The translations under genes and the position numbers were made by a program. Of a stretch of 5,114 bases of DNA, positions 1-5,114 are shown in pieces. The stretch is from 0-14-3-00-62-12 sp034440555. Its GTDB lineage: Bacteria; Pseudomonadota; Gammaproteobacteria; Xanthomonadales; Ahniellaceae. Below the pieces are notes generated by a model that was given only the letters and a program-made list of their open reading frames with translations, made no database searches and was not told the DNA's origin. The stretch's first letter is position 1, and each line of letters opens with the position of its first letter. The DNA is taken from the NCBI GenBank assembly GCA_034440555.1, contig JAWXCG010000190.1, positions 1-5,114 on the forward strand. Reading direction: 5' to 3'.

Positions 1-2
1 CG

Positions 3-311
3 CGCGCGCGCGCCATCCTGCAAAAAGTCGGGCTGGGCGAGAGGCTGAGTCATTACCCGCGTACACTTTCCGGCGGTGAGCAACAGCGTGTGGCATTGGC
101 GCGCGCCTTCGTCACCGCGCCCGCTGTGTTGTTCGCCGATGAGCCCACCGGCAATCTCGATACCGAAACCGGGGCGGCGATCATTGAAGTATTGTTTGAT
201 CTGAATCGTCAACTCGGCACCACGCTGGTGTTGGTAACTCACGACGAAAAGCTGGCCGCGCGCTGTGGGCGCATTCTTCGTCTGCGCGCCGGTCGCCTGG
301 TGAGCCGTTGA
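3..311 (+). CDS. ybbA: ABC transporter ATP-binding subunit, YbbA/LolD type (3' part only)
   Basis: The frame is open from the left edge, so the N-terminal half with the Walker A motif lies outside the window; 102 codons plus the TGA stop at 309-311 are visible. The retained part holds the diagnostic second half of an ABC ATPase: the signature LSGGEQQR (66-89), Walker B with catalytic Glu, VLFADEP (126-146), the D-loop GNLD (150-161) and the H-loop histidine in VTHD (His codon 240-242). The DEPTGNLD sequence is typical of the MacB/LolD/FtsE/YbbA group that powers FtsX-type permeases. The role is ATP hydrolysis on the cytoplasmic face to drive the membrane partner encoded next. The stop overlaps the permease ATG by one base, so the two are surely one operon with coupled translation. 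YbbA rather than LolD is inferred from the neighbour, which is a ten-helix YbbP-like permease and not LolC/E. A GTG at 90 is an internal valine, not a start. Confidence 0.93.
   Translation, partial: RARAILQKVGLGERLSHYPRTLSGGEQQRVALARAFVTAPAVLFADEPTGNLDTETGAAIIEVLFDLNRQLGTTLVLVTHDEKLAARCGRILRLRAGRLVSR
299..304 (+). promoter_or_regulatory. Shine-Dalgarno sequence for the permease gene
   Basis: GGTGAG lies six bases before the ATG at 311 and inside the last codons of the ATPase gene. This spacing favours ATG 311 over the in-frame TTG at 308 (only three bases away) and over ATG 386, which has no purine-rich sequence ahead of it. Confidence 0.5.
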
Positions 312-2902
312 TGCGCACTCGGCTGAGGTCCTGGAGTCGGAGGTCGTTGAGTCTGACGTCATGGAGTCTGACGTCATGGTTGCCGATGTCGTGGCGCTTG
401 CTGCGCCGCGACCTTGCCTCCGGTGAGGTTCGCGTACTTCTGGCGGCATTGATTCTGGCGGTGACCGCGGTGACGGCAGTTGGCTTCATCACTGACCGCG
501 CCGAAACCGGGCTGGCGCTGGAGGCCAATCGCCTGCTTGGCGGTGATGCAGTGCTGCGCGCTGATCAACCCATCGGTGCCGCACCGCGCGAGTTTGCTCG
601 GCGCAACGGATTGCTCAGCACCGAGACCATGGGCTTTCCCAGCATGTTGCGCCATGGTGATCAGCTGAAACTCTCGGACATTCGCGCGCTCGGCCACGGC
701 TATCCGCTGCGTGGTCGCTATCGTTTGCTGGACGCAAATGGCGGCAGCGATAACGCCGCCAAAGAGGTGGACGCCCAAGGCATTCCCGCACGCGGCGAAA
801 TGTGGTTGTCGCGCGCTGGCGCACAGGCACTCGGGGCCAAGGTCGGTGATCTGCTCAAACTCGGTGCGCTGGAGCTGCGCCTGAGCGCGCTGGTCACCCA
901 GGAACCCGATGCCGCGCTGAATTATTTCAGCGTCGCCCCGCATGTATTCGTGAATCTGCAAGACTTGCCCGGCACCGGGCTGGTCCAGGAAGGCAGTCGC
1001 ATCGGCTACCGCTTCGTAGTCGCTGGTGATGCCGCTGCCGTGACGCGATTCGCCGCAGCGATGAAGCAGGATCTCGGGCGCGGGCAGCGCCTGGAAACCA
1101 TTTCCGACGCGCGGCCCGAAATCCGCTCGGCGCTGGAACGCGCCGACCGCTTCCTGGGTTTGTCGGCGCTGCTCAGCGTGGTGCTGTCTGCGATTGCCGT
1201 GGCGATGGCGGCACGACGTCATGCCGCACGTCACCTCGATGGTTGCGCCGTGATGCGCTGCCTGGGTGCGAGCCAAAACCGAATCACCTCGATTTACATC
1301 GGCGAGCTGGTTTGGCTTGGCTTGATCGGCAGCGGCATCGGCATCGCTTTGGCTTTTGTTTTGCAAAGCGTGCTGGGTAACTGGCTCGGGCGTGTCATGG
1401 GACTGGACATCCCCCCCGCCGGGTGGACGCCAGCGCTCTCGGGCCTGATCGTTGGCTGCACCGTGTTGCTCGCGTTCGCCGTGCCACCGGTGCTGGCGCT
1501 GCGTCGTGTGTCGGCGCTGCGCGTGCTGCGTCGAGATTTGAGCATGGCCGAGCCGAGTGCCTGGCTGGCAGCGCTGGTAGGTCTGGCAGGGCTGGGCGCA
1601 CTGCTGTGGTGGAAGGCAGGTTCACCAACATTGGCCACGGCCATGTTGTTGGGAATCGCAGCCACACTATTGGTTCTGGCGTTGCTGGCCGCTGTATTGG
1701 TGTGGCTGCTGCGTTTGTTGCGCACACGACTGCGCGGGCCATGGCGCTATGGGCTGGCTAATGTCGGTCGACGCGCTGTGGCCAGTGCCGCGCAGATCGC
1801 CGCGCTCGGTCTGGGATTGATGGTGATTCTGCTGCTGACCCTGGTGCGCACCGACCTGCTCGATCGATGGCAGCGCTCGCTGCCGACTGACGCACCCAAC
1901 CGTTTCATTATCAATGTACAGCGCGATCAAGTTGCACCGGTGCAGGCATTTCTGCAGCAGAAACTATCCCATCAGGCGGGCGTAGCAAGTCCCGTGCTGT
2001 ATCCCATGATCCGCGCGCGACTGGTTGAAGTAAACGGCAAAGCCGTCACCGGTTCTGATTATCAGGCGAATGGCGATCGGGCCCAGCGGCTGGCCGAACG
2101 CGAGTTCAATCTAAGTGAGAGCGCTACCTATCGTCGCAGCGACAACAAAATCGTGGCCGGCAGCTGGTGGCCAGAAACAGGGGCCGCAAGCGCCGAGATT
2201 TCCGTCGAGCAAGGCCTGGCCGCGGCGTTGGGCTGGAAGCTCAACGATCTGGTCAGCTTTGATATTGCCGGACGTCGCTTCGACGCGCACATCAGCAATC
2301 TGCGTGAAGTGGACTGGGAAAGTTTCCAACCGAATTTTTTCGTCGTCGCCTCGCCTGGGGTTCTCGATGATTACTCCGCGAGTTTCGTCACCGCAATTCG
2401 CGTGCCTGACTCGACGCCACAACTCGGCAACGAACTGATCGAGCAATTCCCCAATCTCTCCGTCATCGATATCAACGCCGTGCTCAAGCAAGTGCGCAAC
2501 ACCGCAGCGCAAGTAACCAGTGTGGTCGAATACGTTTTCTACTTCACCCTGGTCGCCGGCCTGCTGGTGCTGCTGGCAGCAGTCAGCGCGACCCAGGACG
2601 AGCGTCTGCTTGAGGGATCGGTAATGCGCGTGTTGGGCGCCAGCACACGCCAACTGCGCCTGGCCCATGCCTCCGAATTTATCGCCATCGGCACCCTGGC
2701 CGGCGTGACCGCAGCAGTGGCCGCTACAGTGATTTCCGGTGTCATCGCCGAACAGGTTTTCAGTCTACCGTGGAGCGCAAACTGGCCCGTGGCCCTGAGC
2801 GGCGCTGCGATCGGCATGCTGGCGGTAACCATCACCGGCCTGCTCGCAACACGCCGCATACTCAGCGCACCGCCAAGCACCACGTTGCGCGCGCTGGCCT
2901 AA
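311..2902 (+). CDS. ybbP: FtsX-family ABC transporter permease, YbbP type
   Basis: Encodes 863 residues from ATG 311, about the size of the YbbP family. The layout is that of the large ten-helix FtsX permeases. There is one helix near residues 41-59, a long periplasmic domain (about 60-280), three helices (about 282-300, 329-354, 375-396), two central helices (about 417-433 and 441-467), one helix at about 491-511, a second periplasmic domain (about 515-735), and three final helices (about 738-758, 786-814, 827-846). The two FtsX cores show internal duplication: each has a cytoplasmic segment with a near-matching motif, AVMRCLGAS near 314 and SVMRVLGAS near 770, the place where the ATPase docks. 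The stretch VDWESFQPNFFVV near 667-679 is, as I recall, typical of YbbP. With YbbA it forms an inner-membrane ABC complex. In E. coli ybbAP lies beside tesA and is linked to handling of hydrophobic molecules at the membrane; transport of a given substrate here is not shown. The N-terminal 25 or so residues are unusual and repeat-encoded. An alternative start at ATG 386 gives a family-like N-terminus (MSWRLLRRDL) but lacks a ribosome binding site. Confidence 0.92.
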   Translation: MRTRLRSWSRRSLSLTSWSLTSWLPMSWRLLRRDLASGEVRVLLAALILAVTAVTAVGFITDRAETGLALEANRLLGGDAVLRADQPIGAAPREFARRNGLLSTETMGFPSMLRHGDQLKLSDIRALGHGYPLRGRYRLLDANGGSDNAAKEVDAQGIPARGEMWLSRAGAQALGAKVGDLLKLGALELRLSALVTQEPDAALNYFSVAPHVFVNLQDLPGTGLVQEGSRIGYRFVVAGDAAAVTRFAAAMKQDLGRGQRLETISDARPEIRSALERADRFLGLSALLSVVLSAIAVAMAARRHAARHLDGCAVMRCLGASQNRITSIYIGELVWLGLIGSGIGIALAFVLQSVLGNWLGRVMGLDIPPAGWTPALSGLIVGCTVLLAFAVPPVLALRRVSALRVLRRDLSMAEPSAWLAALVGLAGLGALLWWKAGSPTLATAMLLGIAATLLVLALLAAVLVWLLRLLRTRLRGPWRYGLANVGRRAVASAAQIAALGLGLMVILLLTLVRTDLLDRWQRSLPTDAPNRFIINVQRDQVAPVQAFLQQKLSHQAGVASPVLYPMIRARLVEVNGKAVTGSDYQANGDRAQRLAEREFNLSESATYRRSDNKIVAGSWWPETGAASAEISVEQGLAAALGWKLNDLVSFDIAGRRFDAHISNLREVDWESFQPNFFVVASPGVLDDYSASFVTAIRVPDSTPQLGNELIEQFPNLSVIDINAVLKQVRNTAAQVTSVVEYVFYFTLVAGLLVLLAAVSATQDERLLEGSVMRVLGASTRQLRLAHASEFIAIGTLAGVTAAVAATVISGVIAEQVFSLPWSANWPVALSGAAIGMLAVTITGLLATRRILSAPPSTTLRALA
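320..394 (+). repeat. Five-copy degenerate 15-bp tandem repeat within the start of ybbP
   Basis: Five consecutive 15-bp in-frame units start at 320, 335, 350, 365 and 380. Units three and four (350-364 and 365-379) are identical, AGTCTGACGTCATGG; the identity runs from 349 to 379. The first, second and fifth units are diverged copies. The protein reads RLRSW, SRRSL, SLTSW, SLTSW, LPMSW. The identical units each contain the 8-bp palindrome TGACGTCA (354-361 and 369-376). The repeat lies just before the first membrane helix, so unit gain or loss would lengthen or shorten a cytoplasmic tail without breaking the frame. Confidence 0.8.
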
Positions 2903-2917
2903 GCGTCACGACGCATG

Positions 2918-2943
2918 ACCTGCGGTGAGCAATCACGCCAGGT
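2918..2943 (+). terminator. Hairpin just after ybbP, possible transcript end
   Basis: ACCTG (2918-2922) pairs with CAGGT (2939-2943). Inside it GTGA (2925-2928) pairs with TCAC (2933-2936) around a GCAA loop, with a small internal mismatch between the two stem parts. It begins 15 bases past the stop of ybbP. A weaker GCGT/ACGC hairpin (2903-2914) precedes it. There is no T-tract on either strand, so a classic Rho-independent terminator is not supported; a 3'-end-stabilising or Rho-linked structure is equally possible. Confidence 0.3.
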
Positions 2944-3161
2944 ACGCGACGTTGTGCAGATCGACGATGGCTGCCTTGGCGGCGGGCGTAATCGCGGCAA
3001 GCCGCAACGTGGCTCGCAGAACAAGCAGGTGTTCGCGATTGCTGTTGAGACCGACTAAAGTCTGCAGCGCCCGCGCCATGCAGTCATTGAGACTGTGAAG
3101 CGTTTCAGCAATGCCGCGATCACCGACTGGTGCCAACGCCCATCCGCAAGTATCGAGTACC

Positions 3162-3178
3162 TTCGCGCTGAGCGCGAA
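3162..3178 (-). terminator. Hairpin just after the M23 peptidase gene
   Basis: TTCGCGC (3162-3168) and GCGCGAA (3172-3178) form a perfect seven-pair GC-rich stem with a three-base loop. On the transcript of the minus-strand operon it begins nine bases after the peptidase stop codon. No U-tract follows, so it is only a candidate terminator or 3'-end-protecting hairpin. Its position argues that the operon transcript ends or is processed here. Confidence 0.4.
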
Positions 3179-3187
3179 TCGGAATCC

Positions 3188-4132
3188 TCAGTCGCCACCT
3201 GGGCTGTTGCACGGGCCGGTTGCGGCGGAAAAATAGGATTGTTCGGCGGCCGAAAATCCTGGCCCCAATGTGATGCGGGTTTGCGCGAACAGGGCTTCGC
3301 CGCCACCGTTGAGCACGCGATGCGCGGCCCCAGGCGTGATTGTGCCGGCCTGGCGGTGAAACACCTCGCCTGCGCTGACCGTGTCATTGGGGTCCAAGCT
3401 GGGGAGGCAGAAATTGCCGCACGCCGCTGCCGTGCCGGTATCGCCCCCCAGCCAGATCGGGGCGCCCGTGCAGAAGGCGGGAATGCGGTGTTGACGGTTG
3501 TAGTCGCTCGTCGTCGGATCGCCATCGTCGACCAGAAAGCCGGCGCTATTGATCGAATCGATGCCCGCATTGAGGCGCGCAATATTGAAGTGTAGATGCG
3601 GCCCACTGGCGAATCCCACCCGGCCCTCCGTGCCCAACGCCGCACCCGACTGCACGAAGTCGTTGAGCTGATGGCCGTTGGCCGCGACGCTGCCAGTGAC
3701 CATGTGCGAGTACTTGGACCACTCGCCATTGGTGTGTTCGATCCACACGAAGTTGTTGCGGCATCCTGAGTTGCACGCGACGTTGGATCTCTCGCAGCAG
3801 ACATTGAGCGGTAGAACACCACAGGGGGTGGGGTTGCCGCCTGTGGCCCCAGGGCACCAAAGCGTGTTGTCGTCTTCGATGATCCGCAGCCATCCGTCAG
3901 CGGCGGCCACGATCGTATACGGTGCGCCACCGGTGCCACTCATGTCGATCTGGTTCAGCAGCGAGGGATGATTGGTGTGATCGTTGCTGGCGCGGACCTC
4001 GGTGCCGTTGGCATAAGGAAGGCGGTAGCGGCCTTTGGACACTGGAAGCGTGCCGGCCTGTGCCCACAGCGCTGCGCTTTCGAACACGCACCAGGTCGCC
4101 AGCGCGATGCCCAAAATGAGCTTTCCGTTCAC
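3188..4132 (-). CDS. Secreted M23-family zinc metallopeptidase (LasA/beta-lytic-like)
   Basis: Encodes 314 residues from a GTG start chosen for its strong ribosome binding site and coupling to the gene before it. Residues 1-26 look like a signal peptide, with a hydrophobic core and cleavage probably after AQA, so the product is exported. The catalytic domain follows almost at once (about 34-185) with no evident propeptide. It has YRLPYANG near 36-43, a candidate first zinc motif with His52 or His55 and Asp63 (QIDMSG), AAADGWLRI near 76-84, SKYSHM with His143, and GPHLHF near 177-182 with His179 and His181. This set is that of M23 endopeptidases, which cut peptide bonds in peptidoglycan cross-bridges; the long His-Asp spacing is closer to LasA/beta-lytic enzymes than to lysostaphin. 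Residues 91-126 are an insertion with six cysteines (93, 104, 112, 113, 120, 124). The tail (about 247-308) holds ITLGPGFSA...YFSA and a final Cys, resembling the beta-repeat (coathanger-type) tails of some secreted proteins. The bond and target wall are not determined. Confidence 0.88.
   Translation of the reverse strand: MNGKLILGIALATWCVFESAALWAQAGTLPVSKGRYRLPYANGTEVRASNDHTNHPSLLNQIDMSGTGGAPYTIVAAADGWLRIIEDDNTLWCPGATGGNPTPCGVLPLNVCCERSNVACNSGCRNNFVWIEHTNGEWSKYSHMVTGSVAANGHQLNDFVQSGAALGTEGRVGFASGPHLHFNIARLNAGIDSINSAGFLVDDGDPTTSDYNRQHRIPAFCTGAPIWLGGDTGTAAACGNFCLPSLDPNDTVSAGEVFHRQAGTITPGAAHRVLNGGGEALFAQTRITLGPGFSAAEQSYFSAATGPCNSPGGD
4129..4132 (-). other. GTGA stop/start overlap joining fibre and peptidase genes
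   Basis: On the minus strand the peptidase start GTG (4132-4130) and the fibre-gene stop TGA (4131-4129) share bases in the tetranucleotide GTGA. This arrangement usually means that ribosomes finishing the first gene reinitiate on the second, so the two proteins are made together. Confidence 0.8.
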
Positions 4133-5114
4133 GGCAGATCCTCGGCGTCGCCCAGCGTGCGCTGGCGCAAATCGCGCAGCTCGCGATCCATGGCGATCAG
4201 GTGCAGGGTGAGTTCCTCGATCTTGCGCATCAGCATGGCTTGGGATTCGCCTATCCGCAGGCCATTGGCCATGACCGCGGTGGCCGATGGCGCGTCAGGA
4301 AGGTGGCCATGTGCGGCAATGTGCTGCGCCACCTCCACCAGCGGCGCAAGCCGGTAGCCGGGCTCGAACACATAGTCCGACCATCCGGACTCGACCACGA
4401 TTTCCTTGCTGCGGATGCTGCCGTTGACCGACAGCGTGTAACTGTTGTCCAGTGTGCTGGTGCCGATGCCCACGCTTTGCGAGCCGCGGTCCAGCACCAG
4501 CAGATCGGAGCCAATATTGTTTTCGAGGGTTCCGACATTGAGCCGATTAAGTGCACCGTCCCATTGCATGAACGCGCCGCCACCGCCGGTCTCCAGCAAT
4601 TCCAGGCGCGCGGCAGCCGCCGAGTTGCCGGTAGTGTCGTCGCGAACCTGGACGACGGGGTCGTCGCCTTGTACGACCAGGGTGCGGTTCGGCACCGTGG
4701 TGCCAATGCCGAGACGACTGACAAAGCCAGCATCGCCATTTAAATTAAATTGCATCCAGTTGGTGTAGGTGTCGGTGGCCAGATTCCAGGTCCCTATCTG
4801 CAATGCGTCGCCGTCGGCGACCGCGATGTCGCCTTCGGAACCCGTTGCATTGGCGAGCAGCAGCGCCGGCCCTGTCGAGCCGGAATCATTGACGTACAAC
4901 GTCGCTTCGGCCACGGCCGAGTTGATGCTGATCGTGTCGCGGCTGGTAAAGGCACTGGTCGTGTTGGGCGCGGTCCAGACGATCGGATAGTGCGCGGACG
5001 GATTGGCTTCGTGCGTGGCCAGCGCTGTCAGCGCAGCGGGGCCACCGTCGTTGTCGGTTTCGCAAGTTATGGCGCCGTTGACCAGCACCGCCCGGATCGC
5101 GCTGCCGGCAGCGC
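4129..5114 (-). CDS. Tail-fibre-domain surface/secreted protein (5' end missing)
   Basis: The frame is open to the right edge of the window, so at least 328 codons are present and the true start and any signal peptide are outside; the GTG at 5088 is internal. Counting from that codon, the visible part begins with AGSAIRAVLVNGAITCE around it, a segment I associate with fibre-like secreted proteins in the form C-aGS-IR-V-dG-v-CE. Then come THEANPSAH (25-33), beta-rich low-complexity sequence (about 45-120), and two GIGT motifs (127-130 and 207-210), each followed by a repeat ending in a short LVVQG or LSVNG strand. The C-terminus has SGWSDYVFEPGYRL (234-247), AAHGHLPDAPSA (258-269), LRIGES (277-282) and the coiled-coil-like KIEELTLHLIAMDREL (289-304). 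This tail is the one seen in many bacterial tail-fibre-like proteins, especially of Bacteroidota, where it probably drives trimerisation. The protein is likely a trimeric extracellular fibre. It lies directly before, and overlaps, the M23 peptidase gene. Ligand and location are unknown. Confidence 0.75.
   Translation of the reverse strand, partial: AAGSAIRAVLVNGAITCETDNDGGPAALTALATHEANPSAHYPIVWTAPNTTSAFTSRDTISINSAVAEATLYVNDSGSTGPALLLANATGSEGDIAVADGDALQIGTWNLATDTYTNWMQFNLNGDAGFVSRLGIGTTVPNRTLVVQGDDPVVQVRDDTTGNSAAAARLELLETGGGGAFMQWDGALNRLNVGTLENNIGSDLLVLDRGSQSVGIGTSTLDNSYTLSVNGSIRSKEIVVESGWSDYVFEPGYRLAPLVEVAQHIAAHGHLPDAPSATAVMANGLRIGESQAMLMRKIEELTLHLIAMDRELRDLRQRTLGDAEDLP
4139..4143 (-). promoter_or_regulatory. 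Shine-Dalgarno sequence for the M23 peptidase
   Basis: Read on the minus strand, GAGGA lies six bases before the GTG at 4132 and within the last codons of the fibre gene. It supports GTG 4132 as the true start, which in turn gives a proper signal peptide. Confidence 0.7.

Larger units (their letters stand above)
2903..3187. other. Gap between convergent genes with an unassigned open frame
   Basis: No gene is recognised here. On the minus strand the reading frame of the M23 peptidase stays open after its TGA (3188-3190) for 84 more codons, to a TGA at 2933-2935. Possible internal starts are TTG at 3136 (67 residues) and ATG at 3079 (48 residues), neither with a convincing ribosome binding site. 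The last third of this frame (ending in residues KAAIVDLHNVAYLA) has strongly G/C-rich third codon positions, as a coding remnant would. I recognise no domain, signal peptide or membrane segment. It may be a chance open frame, a small unrecognised gene or the eroded 3' end of a lost gene. No plus-strand gene is apparent. Confidence 0.3.

Noticed and set aside
1..13. CG dinucleotide run at the left edge
   Set aside because: It encodes Arg-Ala-Arg-Ala in frame with the ATPase and is too short and too expected in GC-rich coding DNA to be a feature; Z-DNA is possible but unsupported.
308..313. TTG at 308 as the start of ybbP
   Set aside because: The adjacent ATG at 311 has better Shine-Dalgarno spacing and gives the common TGATG coupling.
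374..1366. A 330-codon minus-strand open frame opposite ybbP
   Set aside because: It is the antisense of a clear FtsX permease; its composition (many His, Gln, Cys, Arg) is typical of a complement-strand shadow and no motif is seen.
3095..3595. A 166-codon plus-strand open frame across the gap and the peptidase end
   Set aside because: Most of it is antisense to the peptidase catalytic domain and tail, and there is no ribosome binding site or domain.
3055..3939. A 294-codon open frame on the minus strand
   Set aside because: It overlaps the M23 peptidase in another frame, has no signal peptide or domain and is rich in Arg, Ser and Ala as frame shadows of GC-rich genes are; the overlapped frame has full catalytic motifs.
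4201..4743. A 180-codon plus-strand open frame opposite the fibre gene
   Set aside because: Antisense to conserved fibre-tail motifs; no independent support.
3129..5114. A prophage or tailocin remnant
   Set aside because: The fibre-like tail alone suggests phage, but no baseplate, sheath, capsid, integrase, holin or attachment site is visible, and the peptidase carries its own signal peptide.

Overview
The window is GC-rich (by eye about 60%) and looks like a gammaproteobacterial chromosome. A Lysobacterales/Xanthomonadales-type environmental bacterium is my best guess. That rests on the YbbA/YbbP gene pair, the high G+C and the style of the secreted proteins; no rRNA or other taxonomic marker is present. 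I see no tRNA, rRNA, CRISPR array, insertion sequence or phage attachment site.

Left part, plus strand (1-2902): the 3' end of a LolD/YbbA-type ABC ATPase gene, cut by the window edge, overlaps by one base (TGATG) a complete gene for a ten-helix FtsX-family permease of the YbbP type. Together they should form an inner-membrane ABC transporter of the MacB/LolCDE/FtsEX class. The first codons of the permease gene are built from five 15-bp tandem units (two identical), giving an unusual serine/tryptophan-rich N-terminal tail.

Middle (2903-3187): a 285-bp gap between converging genes. A hairpin lies just past the stop codon of each flanking gene, neither followed by a T-tract. An open frame without a recognisable product is continuous with the frame of the peptidase gene beyond its stop codon.

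Right part, minus strand (5114 down to 3188): a partial gene for a secreted, tail-fibre-like protein with the GIGT repeats and C-terminal trimerisation-type tail common in surface fibre proteins, followed by a gene for a secreted M23 (LasA/beta-lytic-type) metallopeptidase. The two genes overlap by four bases (GTGA), and the second has a clear Shine-Dalgarno sequence inside the end of the first. Tight coupling of a fibre-like protein to a cell-wall hydrolase is the most interesting point of the window. The peptidase is unusual in carrying a cysteine-rich insertion inside its catalytic domain and a C-terminal beta-repeat tail.
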